A stretch of DNA of 64,000 nt from Massospora cicadina (GCA_022478985.1 JAKSZP010018560.1:1-64000); one strand, 5' to 3'. Shown: positions 30,630-41,000, numbered from the stretch's first letter. Numbers and translations are program-made. The notes: a model not told the origin generated them from the letters alone.

Positions 30630-31808
30630 TGTAAGGATTATAATCAGATGAATCCATCCCAATAGTATCCAAAATAGGGGTTTTGTTTAGTTGGGTGTAA
30701 TTTTCCAGCTAATTTTCCTAGTTTGATACTATTTAATGTTATAAAATCTATTAATCGAGTTTAGGATCAGCAGATTCCCAGTTTGGCGCTGAATATCAAA
30801 TCGTGATGATTGTAAGAATTTTCAGCGGAAAGCCATGTATTCATTTACCAACATATAAATGATGATCTTGCTAACTATAATTCAAAAAGCGACATCTTAT
30901 CCCTGCGCCTACTGCCATAAGAAATTATTGTAGGATTTACTGGCAGAAAGTTGGCATATTCGTTATCAATCATTTAGGAATGTCAACTAAATTGGAGCAC
31001 TGGTGACTCATGCCAAGGATGCTTGAAGCCCTATTTATATAAATTTATATATAATTGACCAGTGACTTATGCTGAGATGTATTGACCTAATATAATATTT
31101 GGTGATCAGATGAGCAGATCTGGAGGGAATCACTATGAAGTATGAATGAATAGTCTACAATCTGATAGAGTTTTAGTATCAAGAGGCCAATGGGATTTCC
31201 AGTATTTGATTGGCTAAAGAGCACTTGGTCACAGTAGTCCTGAAAGTAGTATAAATGGTCATTCATTCCCTCCTAATAAAGATCTCTCGTTTGCCCATCT
31301 TTCCTGTTTGTTTGAAGTAGCTTAGTACAACTAGAGTGGGGAATTTGGGATAGGAGATCCCCAATAGGCGCAGGTGATTATGCCTGGAGTGGCTGACGCT
31401 GCCAGCTCCCATGCTTCCTCCCTATGAGGAACTGGTGGGAACCTGGCCAGCTGGCTACCAGCAGATGAGCTGCATAGCCACCAACCCTAGCGGGTGCAGC
31501 GCGGGAGGTGCCATAGCTGCCCAAAAAGGGGGATGGACTCGCTGGGGCATGCCCAGATGGGTTGGTGAAGGGTCGCGAGGGTGGGGCAGCGCAGAGTGCC
31601 TGAGCCGCCCAGGAAGGGGGCAGGACTTGCCAGGGCACACGCCGAGGATGCCTGGGGCTAAAGGCGAAGTCATTGGTGGTTAGTTGGTGGGTTGGAAGCA
31701 GGACTTGTAGGGGTTGATATGCCAATGAAGGCGAAACAGCAAAGGGCCACCAGGCTTCATACTGGTTGTCCTGGCACACTAGTGGATCCCAGGGTCAATT
31801 TTGCAACA
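30630..31808 (+). repeat. LTR 2, right arm, 1179 bp
   Basis: It begins TGTAAGGATTATAATCAG and ends TTTTGCAACA. TATAAATG lies at 31250-31257 and AATAAA at 31275-31280. It mirrors 27957-29133. The 133- and 90-residue frames at 31378-31779 and 31411-31683 are LTR artefacts. Confidence 0.82.
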
Positions 31809-31898
31809 ACGCCTATGAAGGTGATATGGCAAAGGGTCAACCAGTCTTCAAACTGGTTGGCCTGGCACACTAGCGGTGCCCACAGTTGATTTTGGACA

Positions 31899-32633
31899 GG
31901 TAGGTAAGGAGGAATAGGCCCCAATGGACTGAGTAAACTGTGGTCCAGGAGTGCCATATACCAAGTAAAGTGGAAAATCTGAAGCATTTTTGATGCGTTT
32001 AATCAGTTTGGTTATTTTGAAATTTGCAGGGAACCACTGTCAACTATGGCATGGACTGGACTTTTATGGACTCAAACAGCGAAGTGGGTAACCAAACTCT
32101 CAAACTGCAGAGGTATTGTGAGAAGCATAGGGTATTATTCAGAAGAGGTGTAAGCAATATTGAGGTCTTTATTCTCTATGGTACATAAACTTTTTCTCCA
32201 GGTATGATAGCTCCAGGTTTGTTAGAGGTCACTGATGATGCTTGAGGCGAGATAGGGATGTCATCATGAAGTGCATAATCTTTCTTGCATAATGCCATTT
32301 TACCACATCCTTAGAAATTCTTCTCCAGCTGTCATGGCACTATGATAAAAACCATTGCAGTAAGTGCATTAATGTCAAGGATTCTTCTGTTTTTTGACAA
32401 CATGGACCTGAGGACGGTTAGAGGAGACAGAGGCAGTGACCTTAGGATTTAGAGTCGATGCCATTATCTAGTTAAGTGCTTCTTTACTTCTTAAATGCAA
32501 ATTAATTTCCATTCTTCTGATCGATCATGTTCATCTGAGCCTCATGATAAAACCCCAATGTGAAGTTAACAATGGTTATGACGTCATCCAAGGTAATGCA
32601 GTTTGTGACTGCTAAGGACTGTTCTTAGGCATT
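31899..32633 (-). pseudogene. Element C protease N-terminal part and Gag C-terminus
   Basis: From right to left the DNA matches D at 52430-53140. GAGGAATAGGCCCCAATGGA near 31909 pairs with the YSSLPIQ region of the D protease. The protease active site is not readable. Near 32290-32345 a minus-strand knuckle reads CTYCNGFYHSAMT: C-x2-C-x4-H with no Cys at the fourth position, just as D has Phe there. The Gag part continues after the solo LTR. Confidence 0.65.
32629..32633. repeat. Target-site duplication GGCAT, left copy
   Basis: It is repeated exactly at 33389-33393. Confidence 0.82.
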
Positions 32634-33388
32634 GTTGGCTTTTGGCTTGGAAATAGGCTCACTAGAGCTTTCTGCCCTGAATCCAACAATGTAAATCAGG
32701 GGCTTTTCTAATCCACTGATAGGAAAATAATAGGAAACTAGAAAATACAAAAAAATTTTAATCAATAGACTTTTATGAGGTGCTGCGCGGGGGTAAAAGA
32801 AAGAATCCATATAATAAATCAACAATAGTATATAAAGTGTCTAGGCTCGAAGTTTGGATAGCTTGGGGAAATCCAAATTAGGGATAATGTGATTTTAGCC
32901 TATTGAAGCTCAGAAAACTTGCTTCACTTAGGAGGAGCGATGGATGGAGAATTATTATTAGTTAAAACGTACCCATGGGGTAACAATTTGATAAATTTTA
33001 GCCAATCCCCATTTGATAAAATTATTTTACCTTGGGGGACCCCGCCACGCCTATAAAAGTGGGTGATTCCCGTGTAGGTGCTTGAATGAACCTGTTCATG
33101 GCTGGGGGAGTACCATCCAATGGACGCCCCATGGTCCGCTTTGTGGTTGAAGTAATCTGACTGCTAGATATTGGTTTAGTTTCCCGTACAGTATTCAAAA
33201 TCATCTTATCCCAATTTGTGGGGTTCCACCGAGAATCAGCCAGGGTCTTTTGGCCGATTAAATCATCATTTATATTCAAATTTATCTTGTTATTAATGGG
33301 GACTTGTAAATGTCCAATATTTCCCCTTTTTGGCTGATTTTGCCCCAAAACATTCTTATCTAGAAGCCTGGAGGGCAAATGTCTGACA
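32634..33388 (-). mobile_element. Solo LTR of the element E family, 755 bp
   Basis: Read on the minus strand it starts TGTCAGACATTTGCCC, as the element E LTRs do, and shares with them AAAAAGGGGAAAT, CCAAAAGACCCTGG and CACTTTTATAGG blocks in order. Length (755) equals the E LTRs (753-755). Exact GGCAT duplications flank it and element C Gag is colinear across. The 128-residue open frame at 33022-33408 is LTR sequence, not a gene. Confidence 0.88.
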
Positions 33389-35000
33389 GGCATAGAAGCA
33401 GCTGACAAATTTCACAGAGTTTTTCCTTTGTTCAGAAGAATACCTTAAATGCTTAATTTTGATTGGACGGGTTTAATTGGTGATGAACTTCTGGACTAAG
33501 CAGACAGACCTGTTCTCATGTGTGGCATTTCTTTAGATGGGAATTTATAATCTCATGATTAGTGATATTAGTCAGTAGTGGATATGCTTCACCTTATACC
33601 AGTCAGTAGCCTCTTCCATGGAACTCTCATATGCATATAGGAAGGAGGCAATGCTTTCCTGGCTGAAGTTAAACTTCTTAGAAACTAGGCTTAAAATTAG
33701 CTACAATATGAGTGGAAAGGGTATTGACACCAAGGAATAAGTGAAGGTTCAGAAATTTCAGTTTCCACATAGTTGTGAGGAGCCTGATGATCCAACCGTC
33801 ATTTTAGACCCTCAAGGACCTCTTGGATAACGTCCCAGTTTCAGTTAATGGAGAGAATGGAGGCCTTGTGGAAAACCAGATTTATTAATCTTGGAGGTCA
33901 GCGCGTTGAAGAAGCTGTCTTTCTAAGTTGGCTAAGCAAGAGTTAAACCCTTGACAGGTTTGCTCAAGCTGGGAGATGTGATTATATGTGAGCTTGGTGA
34001 AAGCACTAAGATTATCCATTTCATCTGACAAGACCTCAATAAGACCCTAGGGCAGAGAGGGACTCCATCCACTCAGAGCTTGCACCGTGGGGCCACATTA
34101 TGGATTTGATCCCATAAGGTGGCGAGGACTGCCAAAACGTCCTACTTCCAGAAGTCATTAAGTTCACCAGAAGTAGGCATAGCGGGACCAGAGGGCCCTT
34201 GAGGCTCAAGGGACTTTCAGGACCTTCTGTCCCCTAGGCCACTAAGGCCCTTAACTCCCCCAGAGGTGAAGTCATGATAGCCTAGCTCCTGATAGTGCTT
34301 CTGAAAAATCTGTACCATGTCCTTGGCTTGGTTAAGGAGTTAGTTCCAGGCAGCCTCATTGAGTTGTACATTCTACTGAAGCTGATCCTCAAGGTAGCAC
34401 GAAATTCTGCTATCCATCACCGTGAAGTAGGTCTTGCCTCATTGATTAATCGTCAGTTATTGACAATGGCTTCTTGATTATCATGTACAAAGGACAAGGC
34501 CAAAATTATAGAATTGGCAATGTTGGAAGTGTAACTCTGGATAGCTATAGTCATCAGGAGACTTCGTGGTAGTGTAAGCTGACGACTTGTAGGAGGTGAT
34601 GGATGGCAGGATGGAAGAAATTTAGAAGATAGCGCTTAGTCCCTATAGTCGATTCTCCTGCTGGTAGAATAGCTGAGGTATATATGTCTTTCATAGTAGA
34701 AGGGACCAAAGAGGCACTGGAGCGACTGGAGTGGCCTCCCATAGGTTAGATGCCATCTAATAATTGTTGGAAAATTCATTAAAAGTTTTCATATTAAAGT
34801 TGGTGCTGATTACCATTAATGGAAGATAAAGTAACTGGAACGTTGACTAAAATTATGAGCTTTTAGGCTGCATGTGCAGTACTTTGCATCACAAGTGCTA
34901 ATCCATTGAGTGACACATTATAATCAATCAGAAGATTGAATTGCTTGACTGCTATTGTTCTCCATTGTTTGTGATAGACATTTTCACTTGGACAGCTCAG
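33389..35000 (-). pseudogene. Element C gag, degenerate
   Basis: It is colinear with D Gag (53140-54781). 33395-33440 matches the NGENPMEFANWF region of D. At about 34180-34280 a run of proline and glycine codons corresponds to the collagen-like stretch in D, here with stops. The minus-strand frame 34554-34742 reads STMKDIYTSAILPAGES and HPAIHHLLQVVSLHYHEVS, against STMRDLYVSAILQAGEL and HPAIHHLLQLVRLHHQEVS in D. It is the Gag N-terminal domain. Confidence 0.75.
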
Positions 35001-35328
35001 AGCACCCTGTAGCTAGCACAAACATTTCTAAGCATAACAGTTCTCTTGACTGACGCCAAAGATTGAAAATTATCTTGAAACTGTATACTAGCAGATAGGT
35101 TGAAAAATGAAAAGTTGAGGCGAAAATAGACTGATTTTCTTAGTTAGAAAGTGTCAATACATATAGGGCGTGTGGTGACATGGTGCCTCAGGAACCTTAA
35201 TGGCCCAGTACAATCAGGATCTTTCACTGCCTTCCAGATCAACGGCCTGGTCAGCATCCTTATTGTTCTGCGTCATCCTCATGACTGCAATGGTGGAGTT
35301 CACGCCTCATAAAGTTCAGGACTCAGGG
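35001..35328 (-). repeat. Element C primer-site region and LTR remnant
   Basis: CTCAGAGCACCCTGTAGCTAGCACAAA (34997-35024) is the counterpart of CTCAGAGCCCCCTGTAGTGAGAACC in D: the primer-binding site on the minus strand. The following sequence resembles the D LTR in places (CAGGATCTTTCACTGCCTTCC against CAGGATCTTTACTGATCTTCC). The LTR is cut at 35329 by a solo LTR. Confidence 0.6.
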
Positions 35329-36249
35329 TGTCAGAATTTTAACCAGATGGAATCCTCCAATGATTAATCATTAGTTGGGATAAAATGTCCAATCCTGGAA
35401 GAATGACTTATTGACTGAATTTCGTGTTATTTTATATGACTGCTGGTTAGTTGCTTCCCAATTTGGGTTGAGCTAAAATTAGTATTCCACGAGTTTGGAA
35501 GTAGGCTCGAGTGGGGCCAATCAGTGGCCCCATATTAGTATAAGGATCACTGGCAACTAATAGCTGAGGATGATCCAATTGGTATCAGTCAGCAGAATCA
35601 GTGTTTGATGCCAACTGCCATTTGTGGTCCATTGTATTTCCAGTGGAAAGATGATGTGTTTGCTTCAATTGTTCATCTATGAATTTTCTGCTTGATAATA
35701 TGATGTTAGTGGATCCAAAAATTATGAGTTTAAGGTGGCCAAAGTTGTTTCTGAAATTATTATCAACTAAAAGGTCAAACCCAAATTCAACATTTATTTT
35801 ATATTGATCATTTTTATGGCTCACTGGTGACTTAAGGCCGAGGATGAGCCAAAAATAATTTGGATATTGGGAAGGATGGAGCGAGAGGGTCGACGCCAGG
35901 GGAGAGAATAATGTAGTAGAAGAAGAAGAGTGGTTGTCTGGAAGAACCAGCAGAAGAGCTGATAGGTTGGCAGTGGGCGCAGTAGCCCTTATGTAAATAG
36001 TATAAATACCTGGCGCTTCCTTCTCATTAATATCTCCCTTTGTCTAATCTACCTTTTGTCATAAGTTTATTATTTATTTCATTGGTTGGAGTTTAGACTA
36101 GGGGATCCCCAAATGGCACAGGTGACATGCCAAGGGGTTAGCCAGCGCTGCTAGCCCCGACGCCTAAGGTAAAATGGCAAGGGCTGACCAGTCTTCATAC
36201 TGGTTAGCCTGCTAACTAGAGAACCCATAGTTAATTTTCTGGCACAAGG
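35324..36249 (+). mobile_element. Solo LTR 1-type element with target duplication
   Basis: The LTR itself is 35329-36244 (916 bp), starting TGTCAGAATTTTAACCAG and ending TTTTCTGGCA. It is flanked by CAGGG (35324) and CAAGG (36245), one mismatch. It is homologous to 29424-30452 along its length, with some internal deletions. Confidence 0.82.
36001..36008 (+). promoter_or_regulatory. TATA-like box of the solo LTR
   Basis: TATAAATA at the same relative place as in LTR 1 (30208). Confidence 0.5.
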
Positions 36250-37150
36250 AATTTATTCCTGAAGGCGTCTCCATTTATACTCGTGCACACGATTTTTCCT
36301 GATCAAATCTCATGCCAGTGCATTCAGGGTAAGGTTCCATTTTTGCTGGCCAAGAGACAGCATATCAAGGCTTTATTTTGGAGTAGAGATTTTATCTCGC
36401 TCATTGTCTCAAACTAGACAAGCATTAGGTGCCAAACCTAAAAATTTCATATATTTCACCACTTGTGATGTGGAAGTCTGATTTACCAGTGCCAAAACCA
36501 TGGCGCGGTGTAGATCTCTATAGGGAAAATATCCATCTTATTTTCTTCCATGTCTCAAAATACAATAGAACTTTCTCATCAGCCAAGATTTGTGCTTACT
36601 GGTTGCTGGGATTCTCAACAGTTTAAATGAAGCCTCAACTTGGGGCTTCAAACTTATTACTTATTTTGGCAATATCAACATATATTTACTATTATTAATC
36701 TACCAAAAGATGCTTTGTTGGGTCTAAAGCCCAAAATCATTATTAACTTTGATTTACTTAGCATCGTCCAAATTCAATTAATATTGGACAAACCTGAGAT
36801 AAACTATATTCAAACTGCTCCACTAATTGATAATCCTGGCTGATAAACTCTATAACAGCTATTATTCTACCCTGTAGGGAATGAATCACTTATTTCAATG
36901 TTCACTAATCTCAAACTTTACCTTATCTTATGATTACTTTATCTGTTACCTACTTTTCTTTATCATCTAAAAAAATTAAGGATAACATTTCCTAATCTAT
37001 TCCCAGTTCCAACAGGGCTTGCGCTGATCATTCCTTATATCCCTTATTTTATCCCTTATTTTACTAGCACTATTTAAGGTGCAAATGATTTACTCAATAA
37101 AATAACTTTTACGCTTTACCTCTTTTGTCTCTTTAGTAGAAGTTCATCTT
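36250..37150. other. Unassigned stretch
   Basis: Two short plus-strand open frames (36429-36626 and 36640-36843) show no recognisable domain. Near 37090-37110, CAATAAAATAAC followed by pyrimidine-rich sequence resembles an LTR R/U5 segment. The left part might continue the element C LTR. No gene can be supported. Confidence 0.35.
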
Positions 37151-37151
37151 T

Positions 37152-37330
37152 TCTCTTGGGACCTCTGAACCAGTGTGGTTAAGTTACTATCTATTAACTT
37201 TTGGGGCCTCTGAACCAGTGTGTTTAGGTCCATAACTATTAACTTTTGGGACCTCTGAACATGCCTAGTTTTAGTCCCTAACTATTAACTTTTAGGACCT
37301 CTGAACCTGTTACTAAGGTTAAGTCCTCCT
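37152..37330 (+). repeat. Minisatellite, four copies of a 45-46 bp unit
   Basis: The core CCTCTGAAC occurs at 37162, 37207, 37252 and 37298, so the period is 45, 45 and 46. Units share ACTATTAACTTTTGGGACC before the core. Copies 1 and 2 both continue with CAGTGTG; copies 3 and 4 diverge. Confidence 0.85.
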
Positions 37331-37647
37331 CTCTCCTGTCCACCTCAGCAAGATTTGAAGGACCACCTTCAGACCTCCCTCAATCCCAACACTGGTAAAA
37401 TCAGTTGTTGTAAGCAGATAATGTTTTGTCCTTCTTGTATTTAACCCCATAATCTCCTGTTTACAAACAGCCATCTGTGCAGGACTAACAAACTCTGTCA
37501 TGTTTGCTTCTTTAAAATCGCTTTATGTCCAATTATCCTCTTCTAGAAAGAGAAACATTACGTTTGACAGTTGGTGTCTAAGAAGTTCATTACTATCATT
37601 GTTTTTTGTCAGTTGAATATCAAAACATTGTCATTTTATATAAACAA
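37331..37647. other. Unassigned stretch
   Basis: I see no domain or RNA gene. A 60-residue minus-strand frame (37319-37501) has no support. Confidence 0.3.
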
Positions 37648-38478
37648 AAAAACGCTGGTGCATTTTTAGCACTGGTGGATCCCAACCCAAAAGGGGGAGC
37701 CGCCATGTATCTTTAATTGCAAATGGGCCAAACAAAGAACAATTAGAAATAAAAGAATCTATTATGGAACCTCAGCTAACAGAGCGCATCAAGTCTTTCA
37801 CTTGGGTGCCAGCTCTCATCACTTTCACTGAGCATCAACTTGCTCAAAATGTTGAGGCGATGGATATCACTGGCCTCATAAACGAAGAAAACCCACAGCT
37901 ATACCTCCTCATGCCCCATGTCGCTGATGCCCCTACCCCTATGTTGTCCGCCATGGTCTGCCAGCTAAAGCGGGCGCCAGATAAAAGTTTCCCCAAAGCT
38001 TCCTCGCCTTCTGATATGGCTTCCTAGGCTGATAACCTAGGGGCTATATTAGGATTTTTTAATTTATATTAATCCCTTTGTTTGGCCCATTTGCAAATAA
38101 AGATGCGTGGCGGCTCCCCCTTTTGTGTTGGGCACCACTAGTGCTAAAAAAAGAACCTCAGCTAACAGCCTAGGAAGCCATATCAGAAGGTGAGAAAGCT
38201 TTGGGGAAACTTTTGTCTGGTGCCCATTTTGGCTGGCGGAACTTAGCGAACAACATCAGGGTAGGAGCATCAGCAACATGAGGCATAAGGAGGTATACTT
38301 GTGGGTTTTCGTCGTTAATAAGGCCGTCAATGTCCATTGCCTCAACATATTGAAAAGGTTGATGCTCAATGAAAGTGATGAGAGCAGGAACACAAGTGAA
38401 TGACTTGATGTGTTAGCAGTTTTTGGGATAATTGGGGTCAAAATAAGAAGTTTTTGTTGCGAAAAACGCTGGTGCATT
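37648..38478. mobile_element. Fold-back element with two interleaved inverted repeats
   Basis: Direct repeats AAAAACGCTGGTGCATT (37648-37664 and 38462-38478) bound it. Inside, inverted pair a: 37668-37737 and 38077-38145 (AGCACTGGTGG, AAAAGGGGGAGCCGCC, TTGCAAATGGGCCAAACAAAG against their complements). Inverted pair b: about 37795-38028 and 38163-38405. The order is a, b, inverted a, inverted b, so the pairs interleave rather than nest. The b blocks hold similar open frames (37764-38027 plus; a broken version minus). The structure suggests a terminal-inverted-repeat element inserted beside, or carrying, a copy of the same sequence. Confidence 0.65.
37764..38027 (+). CDS. 87-residue open frame in the fold-back element, unknown
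   Basis: It reads from an ATG at 37764 to TAG at 38025. Segments such as ITFTEHQLAQNVEAMDI and QLYLLMPHVADAP recur on the minus strand at about 38255-38400 with changes and stops. I recognise no family. Similarity at protein level between the two copies may reflect descent from a coding sequence, or simply duplication of DNA. The start is the first ATG; no ribosomal context is informative. Confidence 0.3.
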   Translation: MEPQLTERIKSFTWVPALITFTEHQLAQNVEAMDITGLINEENPQLYLLMPHVADAPTPMLSAMVCQLKRAPDKSFPKASSPSDMAS

Positions 38479-38899
38479 ATCCTGATGAAAATTGGGTTAG
38501 TTTTAGTGTATATTAAAATTTCTTTTGTCGCTAAAGAAACAGGAAGTACTCACCTGGTAGCCCACCAGCTATTAAATATTTTTGGAGTCATTTTTAAAGC
38601 GCTGCAAAAAGACACAGGCATGTTTTATGGTAGCTGCACTTTCTCAACAGAACTTGTTTCACTTTCATTACTATCAGCTACATCTGCCACTTTCTGCGCA
38701 CAGTTGCACTTGTAATGTTCTAGGCCATGTAAGCGCTTTAATATTTGCATTATATCCAATTAAATCCAGCGATACTGTTCTACCCACTTCTTTAGCAGCT
38801 TTATGGAACAATAACTCTTTAAACAATTCAATCTCCTTCTGCTTCAACTTGGTGATTTTTCATTTGGATTATTATTGATCTTTTCAAATTTAAAAGTTA
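38479..38899 (-). pseudogene. Element H gag, distal part
   Basis: Minus-strand fragments include KLKQKEIELFKELL-like and KAAKEVGRTVSLDLIGYNANIKAL-like stretches, lysine- and glutamate-rich, matching the general make-up of element A Gag. Stops interrupt it. Plus-strand frames of 101 and 98 residues (38410-38715, 38582-38878) are shadows. Confidence 0.45.
38892..38899. repeat. Probable target duplication, left copy
   Basis: AAAAGTTA is repeated at 40775-40782, at the two ends of the ORF1-only LINE. Confidence 0.6.
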
Positions 38900-40774
38900 C
38901 GAGTTATGCTGACCAGGGGATGACATTACCAATCCTTATTGAGATAAAGAACTGAATGAATAGAACAACAAAACAAAACCTCCAACCAGGCGGGGAGAAT
39001 AGTACTGCAAATACACCATGGCATAGGGGGAGGTGAGTCAGGTAGCTCTGCTACAGGCTTGTTGCTCATTACAGAACCACAATGGTTTTAGTAGAAGACA
39101 AAAGCGGAGAGCCAGGGCGTTGAGACTTCAGCGTGGTGGGGCGGATGTGGGTGAATATTAGCACTTTCCTCAAGATCAGCTTGGAAGATATTTTCAACTA
39201 ATTCCGTGACATGATGTTCAGCTTAAAGGAGGCATCTGGGAGTTGGGCCAAACTGTTTATATTTTAGTGGGTGATTTTAGCAGATGAGTTAAATTTTGCT
39301 AGTTTTGCAACAAGCAAGACAGCGTCTAGGGCATCATCTTTCAATTTGATGATTTCATCCTGTGATTCTTTGGGGAAATCAGGGGTAAATTGATTGTGGT
39401 CATCCCTGAAATGGAATTGAGCAACTGATTGGGCCACTGCTTTGTGGAGGTGGCAGAAATGGGTGAGGCCACCGCTTCTAAGGCAAGCTGTTGATCAATT
39501 TGGTATGGGATAGCATTGGGTTTAGGAGCAAAGTGCCTGGGCAAGAGGGTTTTGTCAAACTTTGAATTTATATTCGGCCCATTCATGATCATCTGAGCTG
39601 AGATGTTCACTGGATTCCTCATTTGTAATAATGTTATATTATTCTTTAACCATGGCTAATAGGTCCCAATGATTCTGGTTCATGAGAATAATGGAGGCTG
39701 AAGTTGGGTGGGTGGTGGTAGGCAAATGAGTGAAAACTTGGGTGCAAATGGTGGTCCAAGCCTGACTCTGATTGGCTGGGATGAATTTGGGTGCGTGCTT
39801 GTGGTCAGATGACTTGGTGGTGGAAGATTTCTCACTATGGACCATTTAACGAGAACATTGATTGGGAGGGGGCAACAAACCGCCCCATTCAGATTCCTCT
39901 AACAAGGGTTCATAAGCCACATCAGAGGAAGTGGCTTTGGGGCTGTCTTTTTTGAATTTTTAAACCCAAAAAGAGGGGACAAATTTGGTGACCATTATCA
40001 ACATGAGCCCAAAAAGAAATGCTATGGTGCCACTGTGATATGAGCATGGGGGATTTGTTGGGATATGGCATGGTGATGTGGGATTATGATGGCAGTGGCG
40101 CAAGGGGCAGCAAGGCGCTCTGCACCAGAGGGAATAGTAAAGACGAGAATGGGTTGATTCCAAAAAGCTAAAAGCCCCGCCATCAACTGTCCATACAAAA
40201 TTTAGGGCGGGAGGTGTGAAGGTAGGGACGCAAATGACGCCACCAGTGTGTTGTCAGAAGGTAGGCGAGTATGGGTAGTTGGAAGGGAGTGTTTTTGTTA
40301 ATTATGGGAGTCAAAGTAGCTGCTGCAGCGTCCTTCTCCATCTGGAAGCATATGTCAAAATAGCCCTTGTAAGGATGTAAATCAATAAAGCCAGCCATTG
40401 CAAATGCAGCAGTGGCACGTTCAATTATTGTTTTGTCAGCATATTGGAATAAAAGCTATAGGTGACATGAAGGGATAATCAAATATTTAAATGAGGAGGG
40501 GCGTGAGTATGGGGGCAAGAAGGGTGGATGCGCGAAAGGTGGAGCGCTAAGTCCCATGGGGTGACAAATCAGCTGAAAGAGGTTGTCAAGCTATTCAAGC
40601 CCATCCAAAAGCGTTTTCCCGCAGGGTGGAAAACGCTAGGTGGTAAATTACCAATGCCCCACACTGGAGCAGCATGCGGCAGATCTGAAGACTTCATTGA
40701 AAATTGACGTGGTTAGATGGCGGTGGTAAATATATTTTTCTAAAATTCACTCTAAGGTGATATTGAGCGGAATG
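38900..40774 (-). mobile_element. ORF1-only LINE derivative no. 2
   Basis: It resembles copy no. 1 end to end. The minus-strand 3' end is GTAATGTCATCCCCTGGTCAGC followed by a short tail; the 5' end aligns with copy 1 (CTAAAATTCACTCTAAGGTGATATTGAGC against CTAAAATTTGCTCAAAATTGATGTCAAGC). Length is 1.87 kb, against 1.90 kb for copy 1. Candidate duplication AAAAGTTA flanks it. It splits element H Gag. Confidence 0.75.
39341..40398 (-). pseudogene. ORF1 of non-autonomous LINE no. 2
   Basis: The minus-strand frame 40183-40398 begins MAGFIDLHPYKGYFDICF, matching AGFIGFHPHKGYFDLSF in copy 3 (61980-62207). The frame 39960-40163 region includes a SISFWAHVDNGHQICP stretch, in another frame, next to the knuckle position. 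39341-39622 is the C-terminal part. Copies 1-3 share this order but each has different frameshifts. Confidence 0.6.
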
Positions 40775-41000
40775 AAAAGTTAATCTCAGCCATAATTAAC
40801 CTTTTCAACCTGCTCTAATTCTTACTCAGCCTATGTTACTCATTTGGCCAAGGTATTCAGATCAGATTGTGATTCCAAATCCAGATCATTCTTGTTCATG
40901 CTTTCCAGTTCCTTACACAACTTCTAAAAATCATTCTTATATGACATTGTGCTGATAACTTCTTCTGTAATCCTTAGCCTGAAAACTCAAGTACCCCTAT
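40775..41000 (-). pseudogene. Element H gag, N-terminal part
   Basis: On the minus strand, MSYKNDF, one stop, then KLCKELESMNKNDLDLES corresponds to LSYKKELQKLCIKLDTINKKAPNL in element A (3320-3400). Both start shortly after the primer-binding site. This is the coiled-coil N-terminus of Gag. Confidence 0.65.

Larger units (their letters stand above)
27957..31808. mobile_element. Palindrome-like LTR complex with inverted outer LTRs
   Basis: The outer arms, 27957-29133 (minus) and 30630-31808 (plus), are LTRs of one kind in opposite orientation, both with their 3' end outward: TGTTGCAAAATTGACC on the left and GGTCAATTTTGCAACA on the right. Their coordinates mirror about one axis (sums 59763-59765), so the arms hardly differ in length. 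Between them lie two short internal pieces and a further LTR (29424-30452, plus). The whole is flanked by ATGCC/ACGCC. Ordinary LTR elements have LTRs in the same orientation. Confidence 0.75.
27118..31898 (+). mobile_element. LTR 3, split by an inserted LTR complex (solo LTR in element C protease)
   Basis: The left part is 27118-27956 and the right part 31809-31898. The left part starts with a diverged TGAGAAATTAAACATATGAATCC and follows the same course as LTR 2 (30630-31808), including TATAAATA at 27583 and the G/C-rich CCTGGAGTGG block near 27711. The right part ends with ACCAGTCTTCAAACTGGT and GATTTTGGACA. Together they form one LTR of about 930 bases. Element C protease sequence lies directly on both sides. 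Confidence 0.72.
24398..35328 (-). mobile_element. Ty3/Gypsy element C, minus strand, heavily interrupted
   Basis: It is homologous throughout to the better preserved element D (48713-55233). From right to left: LTR remnant, primer-binding site near 35005, Gag, protease, dUTPase-like domain, reverse transcriptase, RNase H and integrase. It is cut by an LTR with an internal complex (27118-31898) and by a solo LTR (32634-33388). The 3' end of integrase and the 3' LTR are missing left of 24398. Stops and shifts are frequent. Confidence 0.75.

Noticed and set aside
33022..33408. 128-residue minus-strand open frame in element C
   Set aside because: It lies in a solo LTR that matches the element E LTRs and has exact GGCAT flanks, so it is non-coding.
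36429..36843. Two consecutive plus-strand open frames of 65 and 67 residues
   Set aside because: No domain, no shared frame and no related copy in the window; too little to call a gene.
37152..37330. A CRISPR-like array
   Set aside because: The units are contiguous tandem copies with no unique spacers, and the genome appears to be eukaryotic.
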